This document shows positions 51,650 to 61,115 of a stretch of 64,000 bases of DNA, in pieces. The notes below the pieces were generated by a model. That model was not told the DNA's origin. It did not search any database and saw nothing but the letters and a program-made list of their open reading frames with translations. Source of the DNA: Isoetes taiwanensis (Eukaryota > Streptophyta > Lycopodiopsida > Isoetales > Isoetaceae); contig JAJEKV010000014.1 of the NCBI GenBank assembly GCA_021234155.1, positions 6,031,563-6,095,562 on the forward strand. The letters are read 5' to 3'. Both the position numbers and the translations under genes were made by a program. Position 1 is the first letter of the stretch. Every line of letters begins with the position of its first letter.

Positions 51650-53783
51650 GCACTCTTGCGACTCCATTATCGCCGAAAAGGGATTCATATCATTCACTGG
51701 CCCTGATGATGCAGTGTGTGACCAGTTTCTAGGTTTGAAGTTCGTGGGAGTATCTCATTACCGAAGGCCCCCCCCCTGAAGTGATTATCCGTTGCCAAGG
51801 GTGCTTGCAGCTCCCGAAGCCAGGGATGCTTGTGAGATGGAACAATGACCTCGTTGGTGTTGGCGGAGTGAAGGTCTCGGAGATATTGACCGCAGCACCA
51901 CAACATGAAGCAGATATAGTGTCCAGCCAGGGCAGCTCAGAGCATCAGAAGCACCCAAACTATGAGAAATGCCATTACACTTTTCATTCCCAACAGCCCA
52001 GGAAGGTTGTAAGGCCACCAAAGCTTATTCGTCTCACCACTCAGAATGCTATCCTCAATTACAGGAGGATCTTGTGCTGCAAAAATAGGTGTTGCGTCAA
52101 GTTCTCTACGAATCAAGTTGTTAACATGCGAAAGGAATTCCTTGTCATGAAATCTAGTGATAGGATTACTTTTATTTATGACATGCTCGGCAACAACATG
52201 AAAGGTCGAAGAGTGGGACAGCTAGTGCTGCAAGGGAATCGCGTCTGCGAGAGGGCGTGGTACCTTGATCTCAGGATCTCAAAGTCGGCATATCTGAAGT
52301 GGAAGGCCCAATTCCTTGAGGATGCACGTAAGGCCGAACATGGCAACTGTGGCACCATGAAGCCTCGTTCCTCGAAATTGGCATGCGAGGCCGTGTTTTC
52401 CATGTTTGTGAGGGAAAACTGTGAATCTTTGCCCCACCGCAGCAGGAGAAGCGAGGACGGGATAAGAGAGAACACCAGGAAGTTACGAAGTCCAGGCTCC
52501 AGCATTCTCAAAGAGGTTAATGCATAAGTTGTGGCACTGACTGGCAAGAAGGTATCACCGACTAGGTTTCATAGAACGTGGAGGCGGAGCTTCCGGGATG
52601 TCAGTATCGCAAAGAAAATTGTATTCTCCAAATGTGATACGTGCGAGGATCCGTACAAAGTTACTGAAGACCAAGGATGAAGGAGAGAGGAGGATACTGC
52701 ATGATCAAAGAAGAGCAGGCCTCATGTCGCACACAGTATTGGTCGTGGAGATTATACTCCCACAGGTATCCTAGCCAATATATCTGTATTATTCACGACA
52801 AAGTGGATCAAGCAAAAACAATGATTCCAAAATTGCAACAATCTGTGAAGTCTCTCTGGAGACTTGACAAGCTCAAAACGTCATTGACTGGTGCACTGAC
52901 TCATGGTCATGGAAAGGGAAGCTACGGGAACTTTGCCCTAGACTTATGGCCAGATGATTATGAATGGTGATTGGCCAGTCATGTATTACAAAGCTCGACC
53001 CACTTACATGGATTGGTTGCCTGCTAATGGAATAAAGATGTGGAAAGAAAAAGACGACGACAAGCCCTTGATGCCAGTTGGATATCCTAAGCTGCTTCCT
53101 CCCAAGAAATCGGTGAAGGACCTTGGCTTGCTGCGAAACAGTATCCACAAGCATATATTGCATTGGGTTGCTTGTTCAACTAGTAACAAGGGTGCTCCAA
53201 AAACAGCCAAGTACTCGGCACAATTCACGTCCACAATTGAATATTGGATGAGACTCTTGCAAGAACTAGGGAAGATCACCAGTGACGAAGGCACTTATTA
53301 TGACCTCTGGCCACGTACTAGGCGAGAGCGAGCTCCACCTGATGTAGTGGTAGTGGTGGAATCCATTGCTACTATCACTCCTCCTTATGTCGGTCCGTGG
53401 ATAGGACAAACCTGTACCGGAATTCAATCTATACAAAGATTTGAAGAAAGGTATGTTTATTATGGCACGCCCTGATGATGTGCTGTGCCAACTTGGGTGG
53501 GCTAGCTACTGAGGCGCCACAAATGGATGATAAGAAGGAGAACTTTGAGACTATTTTGGTCACTTGGTGGGAGCCAATCCCAGTGAGGAACCAAGTCTAC
53601 CGAGCTAATTATGCCAATTGCTGGAAGAAGAGATGGAGGCCAACGATTTCAAGTGACCGTATAGAACTAGAGACTATCGACTACGCTTGGGAGCCATCAA
53701 ACAAGAAGAAGATACCCAATACTATCAAGATACCCATGCATACTGCTGAGGCATATGCAGCACTCGCAGGGGATGTCAATTAG
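51650..53783 (+). pseudogene. E3 transposase candidate, 3' part, catalytic core deleted
   Basis: Resumes the exon cut at 41475 (WHSCDSIIAEKGFISF). After a frame change near 51770 it runs to 52524 with CCKNRCCVKFSTN, a Cys cluster matching E1's CGCPNNC region, SAYLKWKAQFLEDARKAEHGN and LPHRSRRSEDGIREN. It continues with VSPTRFHRTWRRSF, FSKCDTCED, CIIHDKVDQAKTMIPKL and HGHGKGSYGNFALDLWPDD (52950). There it jumps directly to NGDWPVMYYKA, which in E1 lies about 200 residues later. The QLDNCAGQ and HTHED motifs are gone. The C-terminal domain follows (53475-53783) with VTWWEPIPVRNQVY. Confidence 0.7.
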
Positions 53784-55053
53784 TGTATGAAAATGAGTCA
53801 TTCATGCGAGTGTATTAAAAAATGGTCCATAAATTCAGGTATTGTCCAAAATTAATGAAATTGTGCTTTATTGCCTATGTACCTTTATGATGTGGCTGCA
53901 CCACCTACTTCCCAAATGGACAATGGCTAACTCTGGAATTGTATATGATGCCTACATTTTGATAGGATCCCTAGGTACTTCAACCATTTTCTTAGTGCCT
54001 TATGGTACTTCAGTCCCATACATAAACTATGATTTCCCCACGGGATTATGCCATAATTCCGAAGGTTACTACCCCACATGAAGAGCTTTTCTAAAGGCTT
54101 CTTCTGCTATATATCCTTTGTGTCCCCAATATCAACCATGCTTTGTCACAATTAACCTATTTTCTTAAGTTATCATGTCAACTTCAACTTGATCGGTTTC
54201 AAACGTTGTTGTCTTTGGCTCCCTCATAATGAGACGGAGGCATTAAATCCTCTCGATCTCATAATAGAAAACCCTTATGTTCGAACCTAGTCTTAAAGTC
54301 ATAATCTATAAGAGGTCTATATCTCAAGGCACGGGATCCTCTAGCCTCTACTTCAGGGTCTAGAATTGCTCCCTGTGAGTAGGGTAACTCTTAGGATATA
54401 TGGACTATTGGTCTATATAATCTCACCCCTTCTTATCTATACACCTCGTCTTGATTCCTATTGGGACTTGGAATTGCTATATATTGCCCTCTTCTCGGTT
54501 ATTGTGCAGGATTTCAACCTTATGGCTATTTTGGAAGCTGAGAATTTTGTAGTACCTTATTTGAAGATCTCTTGCGGTTCAACATGGACATGCTCATTTG
54601 ACTATAACTACTACCGAATTTTATGGAATTGCTTTCGTCTGCATAATTTGGATCAGTTTGTTGATCATCTTATTGATCATATTACTTGTTTTTTGCTACC
54701 AAGATTTTCTATGCATGCCTCAACTTTGGTTGCAATTGTATTTGAGTTTTCTTAATTAATGGAAAAACCAACTCTTACTCACAAAACTAGTCAAAAGCAC
54801 GCTTGATTACTTTTTACAAAAATTACATGTTTTGATAATGTTCCTTTTTACAGAAATTACATGTTTTGATAATGACTTTTGCCTCTGTAATTTGTAATAT
54901 AAAGTTCCCTATATCAATGTCTAGTTACAAAATAAACAAGGTGCTGCGCACGGAGGGTTGCCCTCCATGGCCGAAGAGTGAAATGGCTTATGTTGTAGTT
55001 GTAGACAATAGAGTATTTGAATCGAAATTGCTATTTTAAGACATTGACATTTT
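53784..55053. other. 3' flank of E3 and unassigned DNA
   Basis: AT-rich. Nothing supported beyond a probable 3' UTR for the E3 gene. CAGAAATTACATGTTTTGATAATG occurs twice in variant form near 54820-54870. A 129-codon open frame at 54366 has no protein-like features. Confidence 0.35.
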
Positions 55054-55533
55054 GTGAAGGTGATGTTACGCATTCGCATTCGCATTTGCATTTGCATTTT
55101 ACTTTACGACATCGACAGGCTCGAGCTTCTCAACCACCAACTCGTTACGGAGCTCTCTGTGACAGCCATCGTTGCCACGTTTCGAGATCGCACCACGGGA
55201 ACCATGCTACACACGGCAAATATATATAGGCACCACGGCGGGAGCATGCAGCAATTCCTTGACAATATTAGAGCGATTGCTGAGAGTTCAACATCGCAAT
55301 CCACGCTTGGAGCCAATGCTGCTAGGACTGTCCTCATGGGAGATTTCAACATAGATGCCCTGCGACAAAACAACATCATCGCGGCGTTACAGGCCACGAT
55401 GCCCGGCCATGTCCAACAAGTGAATGCCGCCACGCGCTCCGCGGCACTGCTTGACCATATCTGGACAAACTTCAAGCTTGCCTTTTGCGACATCGGCCAT
55501 TGCTACTGGAGCGACCATAGCGAGCATATATAG
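55054..55533 (+). pseudogene. Endonuclease/exonuclease/phosphatase-like fragment
   Basis: The frame holds LHTANIYRHHGGSMQQFLDNI, then TVLMGDFNIDALRQN (G-D-F-N metal-binding motif) and LLDHIWTN...GHCYWSDHSEHI (S-D-H catalytic motif). This is the C-terminal half of an AP-endonuclease-like (EEP) domain, as in non-LTR retrotransposons and some Helitrons. The N-terminal half is missing, so it is a fragment. Confidence 0.55.
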
Positions 55534-56637
55534 TGTTCACTTGAAGGTGGCAATGTGTGGAGGAATTTAGTGTCGTTTTGCAAATTTAGCTGCTGTTAAT
55601 ATAAGCGAATCTTTATCATTTAAGTTACGTATTGGATTTGTCTTTGAATTTGATAATGTTATAACCTAACCAAATATAATTTTGATCCTAACCAAATATA
55701 ATCAGGATTGTAATTTTGATCCTAACATTCACCTCCCCATCTCAGAAAGTACTTTAGCAAATTCCATGCGTCTTCGCTTCTCTCTTGGGGATCAGCTTGT
55801 GAACAATCACCACCGTCGGCGAGAATCTTGGACCTCTCGAAATGACTCAATGGTAGCGTCAAAATCACCTAGAAACAACAACAAATATTTGCTAAACATT
55901 GTGTGCAGAATCGATAGAGCAAAGCGGTCCACAAAGGTAACGATTGTTGTAGGGTTTTGTTGCATGCGTGAATAACATAGTTATATTTTACGCTAGTTAT
56001 GTTATCGATTCATATTAAGTTCTACTGATCTCAAGGAGTGAAGGCAATTTAAGGTTTTTTTTTGCACAAAACATATCGGCAAATCTGAGGGCAAAAATTA
56101 CTCTGTTGCTTAATTGTACAGGGGATTTGCAGATCTTGGTTGCTTCCGTCATAAAATGGAATACTAACATGCAGGGAGCAGCTTATGCAGCAATTTCTGA
56201 CGATGGGGGCATTAATTTGAAAGCATCGGATAATTCTGATGCGGAAAAGCTCGGATTCATCCTTTGCAACCGCGGCGCAGTGTGTTTCTAGTTCAAACCT
56301 ACTCCTCTATGTAGTAATTTACCATATTTATATTGCAAAAGGCTTCACAGAATATTTTTGCTATCCTCAAACAAATATATGTACCAATCTGCCCTCCTTG
56401 AACGTAATAATTTATCACTTTATGATCCAAGCACAGAAATATTTCCCATTCTTCCAAGAATGTCCCTTGCATAGCTCGAAATTGTCTAGTAATCCTATGC
56501 ATGTATAGCAGGCAGCCAAAATACCAACAGGCTCGGATTGCGCAGGTTTGCCAGGCAGCCGGACTACAACCTAATACCATGATATACACACCTGCACTTA
56601 CGAAACCACCACACACCACTGCAAGGCGCCAAAGAAC
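55534..56637. other. Unassigned DNA before the histone retrotransposon
   Basis: No gene recognised. Short frames (56106-56291, 56501-56743) show no family. Confidence 0.35.
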
Positions 56638-58200
56638 TGTGACGTTCCAGGATAATATACGGCATGAATACGTATATTATACCGACACGTCACTAGTACA
56701 TGTCGACTTAGACGACATGTACGCATCGATCATAAAAGGGTAGTACCCTAGGGTACAACCTTGTGACCGATTATATTGCACATGCTAAGACCACATGTGA
56801 ATATAATATCCTTTGCCATGTGGCAATAGCCCATTAACCAATCAGGGCCCAGCCCTAAAGTCGTGGGGATAAAGGGGCATAAACCCTAAAAGGGAAACCC
56901 TTTCAGTTCCCAGCCCCATAGGTCGGATTGGAGCAGCAGTGGACGATTTCTCGCGTGAACAGTAGCAGAGGAACCGACATTCCTTAGCAGCAGCACCACC
57001 CAAGCCAGCAATCTCGAGATTCAGCAGCATGGACGCCTTCAGAGGAGTGGGAGCCAGCCAAGAAGCCGGTTAGTGATTGATCCGATAGTTAGATCCGAGT
57101 TTTCAGCCCTCATTCCATAGGATTAGTGTTCATTCTTGGCTATAGGCGACCCCTACAGCCTAAGAATGATAGATACTAACAAAGGAACCTAACCATGTAT
57201 GATTAGGTAGATTAGAATAGATGTATTCTATTGTTTCAGGATTACGATGTGATGTTATTGTGACATTCTATCGCCACTCTTGTGTATTGGGAAGGGGGTA
57301 GAGACCCGAGCCCAAGTAGTGTATGATCATAGTTTTAGCCCATTAATTCCCAATTAATGCGCACATGCATAGGAGCCCTTGGCTGTGGGTGGCGGAGCTA
57401 GACCTACCGACAAGGGAGGGCTTGTCTATTCCGCGGTTGATCCATTGGCGGCGTAAAGGCGGCGGGGAATGTTGCGAGCTAGGCCTAATACCCTGGCACT
57501 GCGTGAGGGCAGGGTATGGGCTCGACACTCGTGGGGTGATGCGTCGCCTTCCAGTGAGTTCAAGTCGTATACGAGCAGTGGCTCTCTAGCTCGCCCGTGG
57601 GTAGCATGAACCTTCTGGAGGAGAGAGATCTCCTCCTGCCTCATTGGGACTGGGGAGATGCAACCCAGTAGTAGTAGCCCCCCTGGCTATTCACCCGGCA
57701 GGCTACGGTCCGGCTCCAATACTTTTCAGCCTATCTGCATAGTATGCACAGGAGGGGCGGATGGAGTGGACTACCCAACGGCCATGTTCCTTTGACCAGC
57801 CAAATTCATTTGCCATGAATTCTGTCTGCATTGTTCTCTGGAGACCCCAAGCTGTCAGTCGAACCCCTTGAGTCGGAGCCTGGGTAGGATCTTCCCTATG
57901 TTATGTTGTTGTACTGATGTGTGATGCAGCTACTGTGATATGGTGGACCACCCTTCGAGGTGGGCATATTATTATTGTTTGATGCTATGTGCTCATGTTT
58001 TGTTTACGCTTCCGTTGCTAGGTCGATCAGGAGGGGGATGGATGAATGACATGTCCATTCTTCCCCGTCGGGTTCTTGGCCACCATCGAGGGCCCGATGT
58101 TAGGTGGACGGCCTCACATCAGCGGGCAGATGCTGGTTTGAGGGATGATCTCCAGTTTTGTATACGATCGGGGCATCGTATATGAGCCGGGGCCGTCACA
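56638..58200 (+). repeat. 5' LTR of the histone retrotransposon (1563 bp)
   Basis: Starts TGTGACG and ends CGTCACA (perfect 7-bp inverted ends, TG...CA). It is followed one base later by a canonical primer-binding site. The 3' mate is outside the window, so the left boundary rests on the inverted end. Confidence 0.7.
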
Positions 58201-58201
58201 A

Positions 58202-58219
58202 TGGTATCAGAGCCCTGAT
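58202..58219 (+). other. Primer-binding site for initiator tRNA-Met
   Basis: TGGTATCAGAGCCCTGAT, one base after the LTR. TGGTATCAGAGC is the standard plant tRNA-iMet primer site. Confidence 0.85.
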
Positions 58220-58477
58220 CTTGGCAGACCAGGATCGAGCACTGACCGAAACCCTATAGGAACTAACTCATCTAGACATTCAGTCTTGGAGGTAAAAGCC
58301 CAAGCACAAACCTCGAGTAGCGGAAAAAAAAAAAAAAAAAAAAAATTCTTTTTTTCTCCTGGGGTAGAAATAGTAATTATCTAAGATTAAGATAATTAGA
58401 GAACATAGGTAAGATAGAATAAACAATCGAAATAGCACTTAAGAGACCCTACTAAATTTCAAGCACTTTTGGCCAGT

Positions 58478-58545
58478 GACTCCAAGAGTGCGCCAGATGC
58501 ATGTTAGGGTCAGACCTAATGGCCGTTTCGCGCACTCTTAGAGTC
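58478..58545. repeat. 68-bp compound palindrome, copy 1
   Basis: Outer arms GACTCCAAGAGTGCGC and CGCGCACTCTTAGAGTC. An inner TTAGGTC/GACCTAA palindrome is diverged in this copy. Exactly 68 bp. Confidence 0.85.
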
Positions 58546-58690
58546 GTCACCCATATGAACCCTAGAACTTGACCTTAGGAACTCCAAATGGTAAGATAAA
58601 AGATGAAATCCCAATCAAAAAGCTCGAAATAGCTAGAATTGTATGTTAAAACATCGAAAAATAGTAAGTACAAGTCACTTTTGGAACAGC

Positions 58691-58758
58691 GACTCCAAGA
58701 GTGCGCCAGAGCATAGTTAGGTCCCGACCTAACACCCCTCCCGCGCACTCTTAGAGTC
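58691..58758. repeat. 68-bp compound palindrome, copy 2
   Basis: Starts 213 bp after copy 1. The inner palindrome TTAGGTCCCGACCTAA is perfect apart from its CC centre. Confidence 0.9.
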
Positions 58759-58902
58759 ATCCCCAAAAATGACCCTTAAAATTGATTATAAAGTAATAAA
58801 AAGGGTCAAAGTAATGATAGGATCTTGCTTAAAATGCTTAAATTAGTGAGTAACAACATGTAAATTGTATAAATTGGGTGTGTTGGAGCAGAGAAGGCCG
58901 AC

Positions 58903-58970
58903 GACTCCAAGAGTGCGCCCGAGCATAGTTAGGTCCCAACCTAACACCCCTCCCGCGCACTCTTAGAGCC
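58903..58970. repeat. 68-bp compound palindrome, copy 3
   Basis: Starts 212 bp after copy 2, and lies about 110 bp upstream of the H3 gene's TATA box. Confidence 0.9.
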
Positions 58971-59079
58971 ATTCGAAGAAGCAGCACCAAACAAGACCCC
59001 AATTTCGCCCAAGATAAGGAGACTTTCGCCAGCAAAACCACCAGAAGACAAAATCGACCAAACCCTAAAAATCCAACCC

Positions 59080-59085
59080 TATAAA
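59080..59085 (+). promoter_or_regulatory. TATA box of the retrotransposon H3 gene
   Basis: TATAAA 112 bp before the ATG, with AAACCCTAAAAATCC (telo-box AAACCCTA) about 20 bp upstream. Telo-boxes are known in plant promoters of growth-related genes. Confidence 0.55.
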
Positions 59086-59191
59086 TTACGGGCCATAGGC
59101 TCATTTTTTTAGGTTTCTCCCGTGCTTCCACGAGCTCCTTCTCATTAGCCGATCTTTTGGCGCCCTGCTCCAAATCAGACGCTGTCGTACA

Positions 59192-60394
59192 ATGGCTAGG
59201 ACCAAACAAACCGCCCGCAAGCCAAAGAAGGACGATAGGCCCAGCGCCCAAGTGCTCGCAGCTGAACAGAAGCTCAAAGATGCTGACGACAAACTGAAGG
59301 CTGACATGGAGAGGCGGCCTAGGTATTACAGGAATTTGGAGAAGAGGCGGAGGAAAGAAGAAAAGGCAAAGAGGAAAGAAGAAAAGGCAAAGAAGAAAGA
59401 GGAAAAGGCAAAAAGAAGAGAAGAAAGAGCAAAGAGGAAGGAGGAGAAAGCGAGAACAGAAGCAGATGAGGAAGCTGCAGAACCAGAAGACGACCAGTGG
59501 CGGGAACAAAGAACCAAGGACAGAGAGGACTCCGACCCCAAAGGAAAAAGAGTAATGACAGAGGAACCCCGGCCTAAGAAGAGAAGAACCTCGGTCGGCG
59601 TATCCATAAACGAGCCAACCGAAGGCGAACAACCCCCAACCTCGTCGGAGGAGACTGGTGTTATAGCGGACTTCCTGGAGGAGGCGCTCTTCGGAACAGG
59701 AGAAACTTCACATCCACAACCTAACCCTCACCCTGATGCAGATGAGATGCTGGAAGAAGAACCAACCCCAGCTCAGGACCAGGCCGAGACGCAGGTTGAC
59801 CTACCGCCGCCATTGCCGCCACCATTTTCAGAATGGCAACAGGCAAAGAAGCTAGGTGACGAGAAAGCAAACGCAGGGAAGGCAAAGAAGACGGCCAGGG
59901 ACTCTTACACTCTAGGGCCCGAAAGGAGATACAAGAAGGAGCTAGCAGATTACACCATATACAAGAAGATGCATGACGAGTATGCTGCTTACTACCAGGC
60001 ACATAGAATAAGGTATGTCGAAGGAGGACGGCCAACGCGAGACGCATTCCAGCTGATACCTCCACCAGAGCTCCCGGAACCTCCCAAGAAGCCTATGAGG
60101 AGATCCCAAGACTCACCTTTTGCGAGAGCCCTGCGAGAAATCAAACACTTCCAAAGGAGCTACGGATTCCTCATCCCGAGAGCAGCATTCCAGAGGTTCG
60201 TCCGAGAAATCTTATGGGAGTTCGACCCCAACAAGCGAGTAACTAACGATATGTTACTCGCTTTACAAGAAGCAGCAGAGATGGAGGTCGTACAGCACTT
60301 CGAAGATTCGTTGGCATGCACTCTCCATGCAAAAAGAGTCACCCTTCAACCAAAAGATATGAAACTGGCTAAATACATCAAGAGGAGAGACTAA
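59192..60394 (+). CDS. Retrotransposon-encoded histone H3 with long internal insertion
   Basis: Intact, 400 aa. Residues 1-10 are MARTKQTARK, identical to histone H3 including K4, R8 and K9. Residues about 20-100 are a very charged coiled coil with repeated KRKEEKA-type heptads. Then come an acidic/proline-rich linker with basic nuclear-localisation-like clusters (GKRVMTEEPRPKKRR) and a helical region (ELADYTIYKKMHDEY). Residues 313-400 align without gaps with H3 from A47 to its end: ALREIKHFQRS, FQRFVREI, LALQEAAE, FED, HAKRVT, PKD. About half the residues are identical by hand count. H3 C110, H113, K115, R116 and T118 correspond to C376, H379, K381, R382 and T384. Loop 1 has the normal H3 length, unlike CenH3. 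K56 is R and K79 is D. It should pair with H4 and bind nucleosomal DNA; no enzyme activity is expected. Confidence 0.93.
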   Translation: MARTKQTARKPKKDDRPSAQVLAAEQKLKDADDKLKADMERRPRYYRNLEKRRRKEEKAKRKEEKAKKKEEKAKRREERAKRKEEKARTEADEEAAEPEDDQWREQRTKDREDSDPKGKRVMTEEPRPKKRRTSVGVSINEPTEGEQPPTSSEETGVIADFLEEALFGTGETSHPQPNPHPDADEMLEEEPTPAQDQAETQVDLPPPLPPPFSEWQQAKKLGDEKANAGKAKKTARDSYTLGPERRYKKELADYTIYKKMHDEYAAYYQAHRIRYVEGGRPTRDAFQLIPPPELPEPPKKPMRRSQDSPFARALREIKHFQRSYGFLIPRAAFQRFVREILWEFDPNKRVTNDMLLALQEAAEMEVVQHFEDSLACTLHAKRVTLQPKDMKLAKYIKRRD

Positions 60395-60454
60395 TAGAAG
60401 GGAAATTATTTTTTTGTAACTAACAGGATTATATCTGATGTATAAATTTTGAAT

Positions 60455-60460
60455 AATAAA
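60455..60460 (+). terminator. Poly(A) signal AATAAA after the H3 gene
   Basis: AATAAA 61 bp after the stop codon, in an AT-rich trailer. This suggests the H3 mRNA ends before gag as its own transcript. Confidence 0.45.
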
Positions 60461-60534
60461 GGATATAGTCGTTTAAAAAGGTGCATTCATTAGGCACAGT
60501 CTTAGTTTTGAGCAATTGGAGTAAATTAACCAAC

Positions 60535-60602
60535 GACTCCAAGAGTGCGCCAGAACATAGTTAGGTCCCGACCTAACCCCCTCCTCGCGCACTCTTAGAG
60601 TC
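60535..60602. repeat. 68-bp compound palindrome, copy 4
   Basis: Same length and architecture as copies 1-3, downstream of the H3 gene. Confidence 0.9.
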
Positions 60603-60746
60603 ATCCGGCCAACTGCTCCCTTGATTGACTTTATTTGTTCAAAACGTGGTAAGTAAACAAAGAATCTCGCATTTAAGAAGACAAAGTAATAGGAATTACC
60701 CCTTCCAGCAGACAATTTTGAAGCCATTTGACACAAATATGAGAGC

Positions 60747-60814
60747 GACTCCAAGAGTGCGCCAGAGCACACTTAGGTCCCAACCTAACACCCCTCCCGC
60801 GCACTCTTAGAGCC
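60747..60814. repeat. 68-bp compound palindrome, copy 5
   Basis: Starts 212 bp after copy 4, the same spacing as copies 1-3. Confidence 0.9.
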
Positions 60815-60996
60815 GCCCAAACTTCCCAAGATCATAACTTGAGCTAGACATACCCAAATCGATCAAAAATTGTTGCATTAGAACCCTAAGACTGTAGGCA
60901 AGCCGCTTCGAGCCTCAAATTAACCAAGAAACATTAGCCTTCATCCCAAATGTCAGGAGTTTTAGAAACCCTAAAAATTTTAGGGCATAAATTCCC

Positions 60997-61004
60997 TATA
61001 TATA
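60997..61004 (+). promoter_or_regulatory. TATA box of the second extra gene
   Basis: TATATATA 119 bp before the ATG at 61116, with GAAACCCTAAAAATT about 20 bp upstream. This is the same layout as the H3 gene promoter. Confidence 0.5.
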
Positions 61005-61115
61005 CCCGCATAACCCCTAAACCTCAACCACAGAACTGCTCCTGCAATTGAGGCGATCTTCCAGCTTACTCAGGCGCTCCCAGTTCCGTTTGACATCGGC
61101 AGCACACTCTTCGCC

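Noticed and set aside
58838-59632. 264-codon minus-strand frame opposite the H3 gene
   Set aside because: It overlaps the histone coding region antisense; its Phe/Leu/Ser-rich composition is the mirror of the lysine/glutamate repeats.
59192-60394. CenH3 (centromeric H3)
   Set aside because: Loop 1 is of canonical H3 length, the tail is the exact canonical H3 start and HAKRVT is intact; CenH3 usually has a longer loop 1 and a diverged tail. Divergence in the fold is similar in degree, so phylogeny should decide.
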